A stretch of DNA of 64,000 nucleotides. Source: Mantamonas sphyraenae (taxonomy: Eukaryota > CRuMs > Mantamonadidae). The position numbers and the translations under genes are program-made. The first letter of the stretch is position 1; every line of letters starts with the position of its first letter. The stretch spans positions 248,001-312,000 of the forward strand of contig JAPMXV010000029.1 of the NCBI GenBank assembly GCA_026936335.1, read 5' to 3'. The notes below the pieces were generated by a model, which saw only the letters and a program-made list of their open reading frames with translations, was not told the DNA's origin and did no database searches. Positions 11,939 to 22,931 of this stretch are shown one piece after another.

Positions 11939-13021
11939 TCAGGCAATGGTGTATTTGTCGTACTTTTGCGGATTGCTGGGGTCGTACACCTCCCAGCGAC
12001 TGGCCGGGTAGATGTGCTTGTTTGTCTCGTACCAATCCTTGGTGATGACCTTGCCCGCGTGCGCCTCGTCCTTCTCCACCGACGCGTTGGCCTGCATGCG
12101 CACGTCGTCGTGCACATCGAATGAAAACAGGGGACCCGACTTGCCGCGGGCCTTGTTGATGATGAGTTCGTAAAAGGTGACTCCGTGTGGGATGATCAGA
12201 TCTTCCTTGATGTACATCAGCTTCTCCACGGGCGTCTTGTTCAGCTCCTTAAACTCCCGCTTGACCTTGCTGAGAAAGTCTGAGATTGATGAACCCTTGT
12301 TCAGCACCACCGCCGCTCGGTGGCCACTGCCATCCCAGTAACTGTACGTGATTTCAATCTCTTCGGCCTTGGCTCGTTCTTGCTCCTCCTGCCACTCTCG
12401 CATCAGCATTAGCCGTGTCTCCCGCTCCTGCTTCTCTCGCTCCGGGTCTGGAAGGAAATCTGTTTGCACATTGGGGTTCTTTACAATCTTGGCCTTCTTG
12501 CGTGCGGGCCCCTGTCCGGCCGAAGCGAGCTCCTCCTCTTGCTCCGCTTCCTCGGTGCTGAGTGTGCCACTGTCAGCTCCACCGGCTTTCCTGCTGCTAC
12601 TGCTGCTGCTGCTGCTGCTGTTTGCCTCGTTTCCTGCATCCTCGTCGTCGTCTCCGTCCACTTCGTCCATGCTGAAGCTCAGTTGCTCCTTCTTCCGCTT
12701 CTTCTGCTTCTTCCGCTTCAGCCTGGCGCGTTCCTGCGCTCGTTCCTCCGCCAACGCGTCCGCCAGCTTCTTCTGCTCCAGCATCTCCCTACGCTTTTTG
12801 TAGTCCTCCACACTCACCAGGCCGACTGTGGCCCGTGACAGTTCCTCCTGGATGCTTTCCACCTTGCCGACAAACTTCTCTTTGATCTGCATCTCCCCAG
12901 CTCGCATGTCTTTCCGCAGCTTGTCCTGCTTCCTCTTCAACGCCTCCTTCTCCTCCTCCCGCTTGCGCTCCATGTTCAGGATGCGCGTAGCATCTGCACT
13001 CGTGCCCTTGTAGGAGGTCAT
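11939..13021 (-). CDS. FAM50: FAM50/XAP5 family nuclear protein
   Basis: 360 residues, single exon. The start is MTSYKGTSADATRILNMER, the usual N-terminus of the family; an in-frame upstream extension to 13279 would overlap the divergent lipase gene. The N-terminal half is a basic/acidic coiled coil (KRKREEEKEAL style) with a lysine-rich nuclear signal (KRKKQKKRKKEQ) and a short serine tract. The C-terminal half is the conserved XAP5 domain: YSYWDGSGHR, IKEDLIIPHGVTFYELI, and a terminus of RWEVYDPSNPQKYDKYTIA. Human FAM50A (339 aa) is linked to the spliceosome, and the plant orthologue XCT to clock and small-RNA control. It shares a 66-bp divergent intergenic region with the lipase gene. Confidence 0.95.
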   Translation of the reverse strand: MTSYKGTSADATRILNMERKREEEKEALKRKQDKLRKDMRAGEMQIKEKFVGKVESIQEELSRATVGLVSVEDYKKRREMLEQKKLADALAEERAQERARLKRKKQKKRKKEQLSFSMDEVDGDDDEDAGNEANSSSSSSSSSRKAGGADSGTLSTEEAEQEEELASAGQGPARKKAKIVKNPNVQTDFLPDPEREKQERETRLMLMREWQEEQERAKAEEIEITYSYWDGSGHRAAVVLNKGSSISDFLSKVKREFKELNKTPVEKLMYIKEDLIIPHGVTFYELIINKARGKSGPLFSFDVHDDVRMQANASVEKDEAHAGKVITKDWYETNKHIYPASRWEVYDPSNPQKYDKYTIA

Positions 13022-13087
13022 CCCAAAAAGGTCCAGGGGTTGGCTCCGGCAGAGGGCAGCAACGCTGCTCGTTTGCTGCCAAACCAA
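13022..13087. promoter_or_regulatory. Divergent promoter region, FAM50 / lipase
   Basis: Only 66 bp separate the two start codons, so both 5' UTRs and any core promoter elements must fit here or extend into the partner's coding sequence. No TATA box is visible. Confidence 0.55.
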
Positions 13088-13788
13088 ATGGCGTGGCTGC
13101 TCGACTCCATCGAGGAGACCCTGTACGACACTCTCGGAGTGGCCAACGAGGGTCTCAAAACAGTCGCCTTTGAGTCGTTTGCCCTGACCCACCAGATATC
13201 CAACGGGGTTGCGGCAAGTGTGTTGCAGCTCTCGGACTACGACGCGTACACAGAGTACATTGAGAACCGCAAGCGCCACGTGGTGCGACCCGGAAACACT
13301 GTGGACGTCGATTCGGGCGCGGCGGCGGCAGAGGGCAATGGCGACAAACGTGGAGTGGCAAGAACGACAGCGAGCCGCGAAGGAGGCGAGTCGGAAAGCG
13401 GACGGGCCGCTGCCGAAGCTTCTCGCGGCAAACGCAAGACAAACATGACATTATTGGACATGGGGCTCAGCGAGGCCCTTTCGCTTGACATGGACCTGGA
13501 TGTGGACATTGACGAGCCGATCAACCTCAAAGATGTACAGGACAGGTGCGTTGTGCGTTGTGCGTTGATTGCTTTCCAACGTGAATCCTCCAACCACAAC
13601 ACTCCCCAACGCTGACACCGTTTCTCGGCTACATACCATGCACCCATGCCTCCCGGCACCCCGTCCGTTTTCTCACTTGTGGACACATGCACACATGCGG
13701 AAACAGGTTCAAACTCGCACAAGAGGTGTTCAACAGCGGGCAGAACGAGGCGCGGCTGCGAAGCAGTAGCAACGCAAGCGCAAACGGC

Positions 13789-13825
<37 letters not shown>

Positions 13826-15705
13826 TTTTGGTGCCATATCGTGGCAAGGGCAACACAGGCAAGCAAGAGGAGGATGAAAGCACGGCAGCACGGTTGTACA
13901 GGCTGCCCAGGTTACTTCTGCGGATTGCAAAGGACACCCTTCGGGAGTACGGGTTGACTCGGCAGCAGGTGCGTCGCATGGCCCAGGATTCCGTGTTCAC
14001 AGTGATGAATCTGATCGACGACCACGAAAACAACGGGACGGGCCTGTTGGAGGATCTGGAGATTGCCACCATCATTGCCATCGACCAGGCCACACACCAG
14101 GTGCGACACGCAGTGCACAACAGCGTTGACAAGCTGCACGCCATGGACAAACAGGCGTTTCTGGACCCCACACGCTATCCCGCCCTGACTGTGGGTGTTG
14201 TCCAGCGTGCCGCACAGTACATGAGCGCAGTGTCACGTCATCGAGCCTGGCTCGAAGACCGCGCACAGCAGATGATGAGCATGCTCACAAAACAGATCGA
14301 CATGCGTTCCATCAAGGAGATTGTGCTGGCTGCGGGATACCCATTCGAGGCGTACGAGGTGACCACGGACGACGGGTACATTTTGACACTGGAACGACTG
14401 CCTCGCACGCACTCGCGACGAGCGGTGTACTTCCAACACGGCGTCACCGACACGTCATTCGCTTGGGTGGCCAACGGCACCACAAGCAGCGTGGCATTCC
14501 AGTCGTATGACGCTGGCTGCGATGTGTGGATGGGTTCGTTCCGCGGCACGGGGCAGCGCAAACACGTCAACGAACACATCAGCACCGCCGAATACTGGGA
14601 CTTCAACATGAACCACCACGCACAGTACGACATCCCCTGCTTCATCCAGGCCATTCACAAGATCAAGGCCCGCGAGCTGGAGCTCGAACACGCCATTGCC
14701 GACCTCCACACAGATGTAACCGCACGTGACGATGCCATCCAAAGTGGAAGCAGCAGCAGCAGCAGCAGCAGCAGCAATGAGTATTCCGACTCCCAAAGAG
14801 ACGATAGAGAGGACGACGAGGCGTCGGGAGGGACCCGAACAGGCAACCGTCGGCGGGAGCTGCCCAAAACCGACTTCAAGCTGACCATGGTGGCACACAG
14901 CATGGGCGCTGCGTCCACTCTGATGTACCTTGTGGGGCGGCGACAGATGAACTTGGAGCACCACCTGGCCCAGGCGATTCTGTTGTCACCGGCGGGCATT
15001 CACACAAAGATTCCGCTGTTTTGCAGGCTGACGGGGCCCATGATCAGTGCTCTTTACCGCCCGCCTCTGTTTCACAGCTTCCGTTTCCCAAGCGATGCCA
15101 TACGCACCATGACGGCCAAGCTCATGTACGATGTCCAGAACATCCCAGCCCTCAAGAGTCTGGCCATGATGGCCATGTCCAACCTTCTGGGTGGCGAAAA
15201 CAACAGCGCACGTTCACCTGTATCCAAGGTGCCCAACCTGGCGTACAACTCGCTGGCTGGTACCTCGGTGGGCATCTTTACACACTTTTGGCAGATCTGG
15301 CTCAACGGCGGCCACTTTCGCGCGTTTGACTACGGACCCGAGCGCAATCTGCGCGAGTACGGCCAGGAGGAAGCACCTACTATCACTGACTACTACCAGC
15401 TCATCGATGTGCCCGTCCATTTTGTCATGGGGTTGCAAGACAAGCTCATCGACCCGGTCAACGTCCTGCAGCACTACCACACCCTGGCTGCAAGTAAGCC
15501 CGAACTCGCACACCTCAAAGCGTTCCCGTACGGCCACGTCGACTTTACTCTCAGCGTGGAAAAGGCGAGTTTGCTGCGCTACGTCGTCGGTGAGATCCTG
15601 GACCCGGGCAAACCCTTTGATGCCCGCCAGCACCTCTACGTACCCAGGATCTCATCCCTGGCCAGCATCGATGAGAGTGAGGAAGGAGTGGATGTCGTCC
15701 AGTGA
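13088..15705 (+). CDS. Acid-lipase-type alpha/beta hydrolase (steryl ester/triacylglycerol lipase family)
   Basis: Exons 13088..13545 and 13707..15705 give 818 residues. The 161-nt intron (GTGCGT...ACAG) is in phase 2 and joins VQD-R-FKLAQEV. The N-terminal ~250 residues have no recognised domain and include a serine tract and acidic patches. The lipase core begins at GYPFEAYEVTTDDGYILTLER, the classical AB-hydrolase-associated lipase start. It continues with YFQHGVTDTS (oxyanion region) and the nucleophile elbow AHSMGA, whose Ser codon is 14899-14901. The triad Asp is in GLQDKLIDP (15439-15441) and the His in YGHVDF (15535-15537). The G-to-A change in GHSMG is tolerated in the family. There is no N-terminal signal peptide, unlike secreted gastric/lysosomal lipases; the long N-terminus is closer to the membrane-bound fungal Tgl1/Yeh type. 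Converges on the XK-like gene with 37 bp between stops. Confidence 0.9.
13790..13823 (+). repeat. (AGC)n serine-coding repeat in lipase gene
   Basis: About 11 units just after the intron acceptor, read as serine. A second AGC run in the same gene is at 14747-14775. Confidence 0.9.
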
Positions 15706-15742
15706 ACAATGAACTGCAGTCTGTTTGTTTGTGTCCTCCCGC

Positions 15743-17771
15743 TCACGGTTTCTTCGCTCCTCGATTCCAACTCCGACTCTGCCGCAGTTTCTGCCGTTCA
15801 GCTTCCTGGTCCAGTTTCATCTTGCGAAATTTGACAGTGAGATCGTAGTGCAGGTCATTGGCTTCTTCGCGCGACATGATATGTGACGTTTGGCCAATGA
15901 GACCGACCGACATGTGGTGGTCGTTGGCCATGAGCGTGCGGAGCTCACACACCGAGTCATACAGCGTGATGAGCGCGTTGCAGTCCTCCGGCTTGAGCCT
16001 CGCCTCCTCCAAGTGCACACGCACGCGGTGCGTAGCACGATGCAGCCGCTTGCTGAAGAACATACCTGTACGCGAGGTGAACGCGTTGTACATCCTTGTG
16101 CTGGCTTGGTAGCTGATGCCCATAAACACCACCATGGCCAGCATGCTCACAAGTTGGGCGACCACGATCAGCAGCGCCGTCCATTGTGCGCCGGCGCTCA
16201 TTCCCTCGGGCACCTGGAACACCATCCAGCGCAACGCCATGAGACCTGTCAACAGAGTAAACACCACGTGTTCCAGCACACTCACCGCCCACCAGCCCTG
16301 AAAGATGCCAAACAGGATGTTCCCGCCTGCCATGTGCAAATCAAAGAGGTGTTCCCCGGGGAATAGCCGGATGGGTTTCTGGTAATTGTTCTGCGTGGAC
16401 AGGTGCAACTTGATATACGTTGTCATCCCAGACCCGATGTGTTTCAGGTTTTTTTCCAACCGATTCGAATCAGCCATCTTTGCTGCGTCCAGCCACAGCA
16501 CAAAGCGCACAAACAGCACGATGGAGGTGACGCTGAACATCGACACGGTAAACAGGACCAGCAAAGACACACCTACAAAGATGAGGATGTTCTGCAGAGA
16601 CTCCCAATGCATGTTTTCGCCGAAGCGGAGGTAGAGGACGACGCAAAAGGCAGCCGCCGGAAACACAATGTGGGACAGCACACGCAGTTCGTACTGGCCT
16701 CCCGTCAACCAAAAAGCCCACGAGTCGCCACCATACCCAAAGTACACCAGGGCACATGCAAACATGGTCAGAATATCCGCGGCAATCGCCGCCTGGGTCG
16801 CCAGCGTCTTCCAGTACACAAACTTGTCCATGCACAGCAACGAGGCCTTGGTGAAGATCTGTGCAATGCTCAGTGCAATGGACAGCACAGCCAGATTGTC
16901 AAAGTCCCGCAGCACCAGCATGGCGTAGAACTGCAGAATCGATTGTGGAATGCTTTGAACAACCGTCTCAAACAGCATGCCACTCTGTCCTCGCAGGTCA
17001 ATCCGGCGCGCATTACACACAACACATGCCATGTTAGCGATGGGGTATGAGGCAGACGACAACCATGAGTCGGGTGTCACACACTGCAGCGGGTTGGGCA
17101 GAAAAAGAGGAGTGCGCCGCTCGCAGAATTCCACGTGACACGTCACTTACCTCGCGCACGGTCTTGCGTGCAAGCATCTCGATGGCAACCGAGTCGAGCT
17201 TGGCATGTTCCATGCCCACGGCAGCCAGGCGTTCCTCGTGCTTGTCGGACTCGGGGGGAGGCGCCGAGCGGTCGTTGAACGGGGAGCCGATGCCAAAGTA
17301 GTTGACCACAAAGACATACAGAGGCAGCACTGGAGTGCATGCAAACAAAATCAGCCACGTTGTGCGTGGGTATTCACTGGACGAGTAGTCCCGGTACAGG
17401 CTGATGACCAGAATGAGCGAACACACGGGTGTGATCATGACAATGACCAAGCTCCACCAGAACACGCTCCTCAGCCGATGGTAGTACGAAGCCGTCACTG
17501 TGATGTCACTCACCACATCGAAAATGTACAGAAACATGGGCGACAGCTCCCACACCGTTGTCCACACCTTGTTCACGGTCCCTCTGAAGTCGCCCGTCAC
17601 CTTTGCAGCCACCACCTGCACGCATAGCTGCGCAATCTCAAGAAAATCGTGCACCTTTCCATTGTGTTTCGTGGATACACCTGTATCCCGTTCTACGTTG
17701 GGACGTGGTGCCGAACCACGGGTGGGATCGCGCCTCTTTCGAAGCTTGTGGTTGCCTCCGGCTGCCTTCAT
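15743..17771 (-). CDS. XK-related-like multi-pass membrane protein
   Basis: Exons 17151..17771 and 15743..16984 (complement) give 620 residues. The 166-nt intron (GTAAGT...ACAG, phase 0) joins KTVRE to SGMLFETVVQSIPQS. There are about 8-10 hydrophobic helices. Two motifs resemble XK/XKR scramblase-family proteins: FDVVSDITVTASYYHR in the first membrane region and LFETVVQSIPQSILQFYAML in the middle. The C-terminal cytoplasmic tail is basic and predicted helical. XKR proteins are plasma-membrane phospholipid scramblases or their relatives, but no activity can be inferred here. The start is uncertain: Met at 17771 was preferred because an upstream in-frame ATG at 17849 would abut the stop codon of the next gene. 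Confidence 0.6.
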
Positions 17772-17845
17772 TGGTTTGCATCTGTGTGCGCAAGCACAAT
17801 CCCACAACAGCAACTGTCCCCAGAGCATCCCCTGTTGTGCGTGTT

Positions 17846-19888
17846 TCACTCCTCACCGAAAGCCACCTTGAGATACTCCGTCACGCTGCGTGGGTCGTAA
17901 ATGGAGATGCGGTTGCGGGACTGCTGGTCAAAGGCGTGGATGAGGGTTTGGGCCACGCTGTTGAGCTCCAGCAAGTCGAGAAGGACATCGCATGCAAGCA
18001 TGTTCGGGTTGCTGATGACTTCGTCCATCCAGCCCTGCAGTGCAACCTTGCGCTTGCGCATAAACTCCTTGCTCTTGGACAGGGATTTGCCCGGAAAGTT
18101 GAGCGAGCGGCTGGAGTTGGGGTACAATGATTGGAGTGCTTGGTGCACGGCCAGGAACTGACTATAACGACGCATGACGGTGTAGTACGAGGGTCCCACA
18201 CGCACCTCGACGGCAAACACCACGTAGGTGCTGCTGCCCTCGAGGCGTGTCATGTAATCGGTCAGCTTGACCTGGAAGTAGTGGCCCAGGAACTGTTGCT
18301 GCAGTGTGTTTGGCTTCTGCGCCATGGCCACGCTGCTCTCGTACGTGGATTCAAACGTCGTACACAGGATGTCCATCGTTTCGTGCAGCACTGTGATCAC
18401 CTGCATGCGCTGCTGTTCAGACAGCACTGAAGACCCACTGCTCGACTCTCGGCTTGCTGCTTGTGTCTCTGCAAACTGCACCAGCGATGTCTTTGCCCGC
18501 TTCAGCTCCTGCTGGCTCAGCGATCGCACAGCCTTGCCCTTTTGTTCACTCTCACTGCTGGATGACGACGACGACGACGACGACGACGATGTATCTGCCT
18601 CCCCATCCTCTGAGCGCGTGGGTGACGATGCCACGCTGTCTGCTCGCATCGGGGACCCATCTCTGGAAATCGATTTGACCCGCTCAATGATGTCGTTCGC
18701 CTCGTTACGCGACTCCATCAGCTCCAGCGACATTTCACGCACCCTTTCTTCCTCCTCCTCCAACTGATGCTCCAGCTCCTGCACTCGTGCCTCCAGACCA
18801 GCCACCTGAGCAATTGCCTCCGCTGCCTCCTTCCGCGCCGTCTCCAGCTCCTTCGCTGCACCGTCATCCGCATCCGCCTTTGCCTTTGCCTTTTCCTCTT
18901 CCTCTTTCTCCTTTGCTCGCAGCTTCTCCTCCAACGCTTGCTTCTCCTTCTGGCTTCGTTCCAACTCGCTTTCGGCCTGTGCCAGCTTGCCTTCCACCAC
19001 ACCCATGGCCTCTGCGTGTTGTGTCTCCTTGTTCTCGGTCTCTTCCTTGTGTTTCTCCTCCACTCCCTTCAAGGATGCGTTCGCGGCGTCAAGCTGTTCC
19101 TGCAGCTGATCGACCTGCGTCGCCTTTGCACGGAGCGTCTCCAGCTCGCCCTGCTGCTCCTCTGCCTTTGCCTGCTTCTCCTCCTCCACCGCAGAGAGCT
19201 GTGCACGCAGTGAAGCGTTGTCCTGCTGCGCTGTGTCCAACTGCGCCTGGAGTTGGGCCAGGGCGTCGGCCTCTCGTTGCTCCAACGCACTCTGTGCCTC
19301 CTCGGCCTCTGCTTGGGCCTTGGCCAGTTGATCTTTGAGCACATTCTGATCCTCACGTGCCTGTTCCGTCTCTTTGTGCGCCTGTGACACCTCGTTGCGC
19401 AGCGCTTCCATCGCCTGCTCGTTCTGTTCACGCATGTTGTGTGCCTCTTCCCGAACACTCGCCAGCTCCTTTTCCAGCTCCTCCACCCGGCGAGACTCGG
19501 CCAAGTCAGTGCTGCTCTCTGCTGTGCCTGTGCCTGTGCTTGTGCTTGTGCTTGTCATCTCCTCCGTGTCCTCTTCTTCCTGCTCCTGGCCGTCGTCGTC
19601 ATCCTCGCCGTCGTCTCCTCGGAGCTGTGCTTCGAGTTCGGCAATGCGCTTGCGTAGCTCTTCGGCCTCCTCCACGCTGACCATGCCTCCACCGTCGCTG
19701 GAACCACTGCCCCGGCGTGTGTCGGTGCCTGCAATTGTGTTTGCGTTGAGATTGGACACCCTGCGTCCTCGTCCTCGTCCGCGTCCCCGGCCGGCAGTCG
19801 CCACCACGGGTCTTGCCACACCTCGCCCGCGTCCTCGCCCTCCCGCGGCAGCAGCCACCAGCGGAGTGTTTGCTTTCTCTGTGCTCAT
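17846..19888 (-). CDS. Coiled-coil protein with C-terminal PX domain
   Basis: 680 residues, single exon. The N-terminus has Arg-Gly (GAR-like) clusters, GGRGRGRG and AGRGRGRGRGRR. Residues ~70-400 form a long coiled coil rich in Glu, Ala and Gln (repeats such as ELEKELASVREEAHNMREQ). A serine tract follows at ~460. The last ~150 residues are a PX (phox homology) domain: RRYSQFLAVHQALQSLYP, then FPGKSLSKSKEFMRKRKVAL and LQGWMDEVISNP. The Arg-Tyr of RRYS and the proline-containing loop are the usual phosphoinositide-binding elements, so endosomal membrane targeting is likely. The order coiled-coil then PX differs from sorting nexins (PX then BAR). Start codons of this gene and the next coiled-coil gene face each other 126 bp apart. 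Confidence 0.85.
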   Translation of the reverse strand: MSTEKANTPLVAAAAGGRGRGRGVARPVVATAGRGRGRGRGRRVSNLNANTIAGTDTRRGSGSSDGGGMVSVEEAEELRKRIAELEAQLRGDDGEDDDDGQEQEEEDTEEMTSTSTSTGTGTAESSTDLAESRRVEELEKELASVREEAHNMREQNEQAMEALRNEVSQAHKETEQAREDQNVLKDQLAKAQAEAEEAQSALEQREADALAQLQAQLDTAQQDNASLRAQLSAVEEEKQAKAEEQQGELETLRAKATQVDQLQEQLDAANASLKGVEEKHKEETENKETQHAEAMGVVEGKLAQAESELERSQKEKQALEEKLRAKEKEEEEKAKAKADADDGAAKELETARKEAAEAIAQVAGLEARVQELEHQLEEEEERVREMSLELMESRNEANDIIERVKSISRDGSPMRADSVASSPTRSEDGEADTSSSSSSSSSSSSESEQKGKAVRSLSQQELKRAKTSLVQFAETQAASRESSSGSSVLSEQQRMQVITVLHETMDILCTTFESTYESSVAMAQKPNTLQQQFLGHYFQVKLTDYMTRLEGSSTYVVFAVEVRVGPSYYTVMRRYSQFLAVHQALQSLYPNSSRSLNFPGKSLSKSKEFMRKRKVALQGWMDEVISNPNMLACDVLLDLLELNSVAQTLIHAFDQQSRNRISIYDPRSVTEYLKVAFGEE

Positions 19889-20014
19889 TGCCTGGGGTTT
19901 TCAAGGTGCCAGCACACACACACACACGCCCGAATGGATTGCATGCCATGTCGCGCGCGTAGGCTGCGCCAACCCAAACAAACAAACTGCCGGTGCTGGG
20001 CGCGTACTGCACAC

Positions 20015-21496
20015 ATGGATCGTGAGCCTCCTCAAGTGGACGAGGATCGGGCAGCGGCAGCGGCAGCGTGGCAAACACGTCGTCGTGAGGTGGCTGCATC
20101 CGGAGGGGAGGGGTCTGAACACACCAGCAACAACGCAGGTGCAGAGCGACTGACTCTGGAGGCACTTGAGTCCAGTCAGGATGAACCGCAGCGGGGCAAG
20201 CATGGCGTGTCCCTGGTCGACTTGATCAACCAATACAACTTGGAGCGCGAGGCACGGGGTGGTACGGCAGGGAAACAAGGGCGTCAACAAACCAGCAGCA
20301 GCGCGCGACTCAGCACTTCTCAACGGCACGTGAGTCGTCGCGAAGAACGTGACGAGAGCTGGGCAGAAGGGTGGACAGGGCCAACCACACCCCAGAATAG
20401 GGATGGCACCATGTCCAAGAGTCGGTTGCAGGCGGTGTTGCACACCCCACTGGACGACACCTTGCGTGTGGTCAGCGAAGATTTCCGCGTCGCGCTGGGT
20501 CGTCTCGAGGCCGAGCTTGGGCAGCAACAAGCCGAAGAGCGGGAAAGCGCAGAGGCACTGCGAAGCATGAGCACAGGACGCCTGAGGGGTGGACATGGCA
20601 CACGACATCGTGGGGATTCGGATGCGGTGGCGCACGTGGAACAACGCACTCTTCCACGGCTCCACTACCAGGGTCAACTGGCATGGGAAGACGAAGAAAC
20701 TGTACGCGAGTCACGCAGGGCGCTGGAATACCTGCAGGAGTTGCAGATGCGCCGTACACGTCTTGAGGAGCAATTGGAGGCGGAGCGAGAACGGGTGAGC
20801 GATGTGGAGGCAGAGTGTGAGGAGTTGGGCGAGACACTCAGCGAGGTGAAGGAGGACACACTGCACGCGGAGCATCACAAGCGTCAATTGATGGAAGAGA
20901 TCGAGGAGCACGAACAGCGGCTGCAGGAGGTGCGGCGGCAAAAGAAAGCGCTGGATGCACAGAAACAGGCGTGTATGCAGGAGGAGAGTGCCCTGGCAGA
21001 CGAACTGGACGACAGTCAGCAAGCGTTGCATGCAACCAAATTTCGCATGGAACGATTGCGTCGGCAGGTGGAGGAAGCGCGCGAGATGAGCGACGCCATC
21101 CAGCGGCAAATGGCAGAGGTGGAGGCCCTGGGATGGGATCCAACGCTGTCAATGCCAAGCAACAGCCCTTCCAAGAAGCAACAAGGCGTCGCAGCCAATG
21201 TACAGGCGGCGCATGTGGCCCAGTTGGAATTGGCGCTGGCAAGTGCCCAGTTTCAGGCGCGCGAGACGGCGCAGGAGAATGAGAGGCTGCATACGGAGCT
21301 GAAACGAGCCAAAGAGGATGTGCAACAGTTGACAAGCATGTACGAGACGCTGAGGAGTCAGATTGAGCACAATCAGCGGGAACACGACAAGCACGTGCGG
21401 CAAATGGAGGCACGGCATGACGAGTACGTACGACGCACAGAGGCGCTGGCACAACAGAGTGGTCTGCGTGTGCAGATGATCCATCAGCTGGGACAA

Positions 21497-21531
<35 letters not shown>

Positions 21532-22000
21532 CTCCTCCTCAACAGGTCAACAGTCGTCATCCTCATTCACAGCAGCCTTTGCGACGGACACACATGCAAG
21601 AGACACAACGCGACGGAACCCAACCATCCAGGTAGGGCCCATCGGGGGAACTCCGCCGCCGTCTGAAGGGGTGCGTACGGACCGGCCAGCTATGGAACCC
21701 ATGGCCTCGCCTGCCCCCAGTGTAGCCATGAGGAAGAAGCACCCATTGTCGCAGGTGGCCAGTGTTCCCATGTGGAAGCCAGCTAGCGTCGATTCCAATC
21801 CCAGCTTCTTTTCGGCGGCTGGTTCGGCAACCAGCGTCACGCCAACCACGACGAGCCCACGTTCGTCCACTCTCAGATCAAACACCAAGACACCCAAGTC
21901 GAGCACACGCTCGACAACGGCCAACTCTGCAAGACGTTCGGCCTCGCTGGTGGCCTCGTTCCGCGAGGAAAGGCGAAGAGAAGCGGGAGGTGGCGGATGA
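20015..22000 (+). CDS. Long coiled-coil protein of unknown function
   Basis: 661 residues, single exon. The start MDREPPQVDEDR was chosen because the upstream in-frame ATG (19934) adds a Cys/Arg-rich stretch with no coding character. Residues ~250-370 and ~430-500 are strongly heptad-like (RRTRLEEQLEAERERVSDVE; ELALASAQFQARETAQENER). They are separated by a short linker with SMPSNSPSKKQQG. A serine tract encoded by TCG/TCC repeats lies at 21497-21540. The C-terminus is Ser/Thr/Arg-rich and basic, ending LVASFREERRREAGGGG. There is no recognisable catalytic or membrane element. A cytoskeletal, centrosomal or ciliary scaffold would fit, but that is inference from composition only. An AATAAA at 22065-22070, inside ATG8's last exon on the other strand, could serve as its poly(A) signal. 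Confidence 0.75.
21497..21540 (+). repeat. (TCG)n/(TCC)n serine-coding repeat
   Basis: In-frame serine tract near residue 500 of the coiled-coil protein; the codon changes from TCG to TCC while the amino acid stays serine. Confidence 0.9.
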
Positions 22001-22032
22001 ATTCTCAGTGGTTTCTTTGCTGCCGTGCTCTC

Positions 22033-22837
22033 TCATCCAAACACGCCCTCGCTGCAGTACTGGAAATAAACAAAGCCGTCTTCGTCCTTGTACTGCTCGT
22101 AGACGACGTCGAGCGTCGAGCTCATGGGCACCAGAACCCCCTCGACGTAGAAAAAGAGCGCGTCCTCCTGGGACAGAGAGATACGCTGTGGATGTGTGTG
22201 CATGGTCGTCGTGGGGTGTATGTGCGTGTGCGTGCCAATGTGTGTGTGTGTGTGTGTGTGTGAGTGGCGTGCTGCTGTCGATGGTGTCGAGGTCGGTGCG
22301 AAAAATCCGGTGCTGGCAAACTCGCCCCAAGGGAAGGAAAGGCAGGCAAACTCCAAAACTCTCTTTCGTCCCACGCCACAACTCCCATCTGCAGAGATCT
22401 CACCACGTCGCCACCTACCTTGCGAATACTGTACATCAGTTGGGCCACCGTAAAGTCGGCAGGCACCAGGTATCTGCGAGCAGAGAGAGAGACGCGGGTC
22501 AGCGCGAAAATGGAACGGTGGAGTTTGCCAGACGGCGAACATCAATCACGCAAACTCGCCCACCGCGCGGGCGACGGGACACACATAGCGTGCGGTGGGA
22601 AACCGACGGGGCTCCAAGGCCAATGCAGGGAGTGTGTGCACACATTGGGTCAACGTACTTTTGCTTCTCCAGCGGATCGAGCAGTTTGTCCGTCCATTTC
22701 TGCTTGGTGGTGAGCGGCTCGGCAATGACCGGAACGCGGCCCGGGTACTTGTTCAGTGCCTTCTCTGCCTGCTCCTTGCGCTCGTCCAGCGAATACTTGT
22801 CCTTAAAGGTAACCACAACCTCGTCCGTCTCGCTCAT
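22033..22837 (-). CDS. ATG8: ATG8 (LC3/GABARAP) ubiquitin-like autophagy protein
   Basis: Exons 22659..22837, 22419..22473 and 22033..22185 (complement) give 128 residues. Introns are 185 nt (GTACGT...GCAG, phase 2) and 233 nt (GTAGGT...ACAG, phase 0), the second with a (TG)n run. Conserved features in order: YSLDERKEQAEKALNKYPGR (usual F/Y..R...A...KYP.R helix), RVPVIAEP, KYLVPADFTVAQLMYSIRK (LIR-docking strand) and QEDALFFYVEGVLVP. ATG8 is conjugated to phosphatidylethanolamine on autophagic membranes through its terminal glycine. The open reading frame ends EGVFG-stop, so the glycine is terminal as encoded and no ATG4 cleavage is needed to expose it. Residues after RVPVIAEP are divergent (LTTKQKWTDKLLDPLEKQ), about 10 longer than in metazoan homologues. 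Confidence 0.93.
22233..22261. repeat. (TG)n dinucleotide repeat in ATG8 intron 2
   Basis: TG/CA runs recur in introns and short intergenic DNA of this window (also ~37014-37032, 37612-37650, 51645-51671, 61853-61868). Confidence 0.85.
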
Positions 22838-22931
22838 GGATGATGTTGTGGGGGAAAAGGGGTGTGCTTTTTTTTCTGGGCCGGCCGGCGCTTTCCGTTT
22901 CGGCCCGATTTGTGTGTCGAAATGCTCGCAC

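Noticed and set aside
22862-22931. GC-rich palindromic sequence (GGGCCGGCCGGCGC) between ATG8 and CAX, considered as a terminator or structured RNA.
   Set aside because: Short, no bacterial context, and no T-run in the right place; most likely promoter DNA of ATG8.
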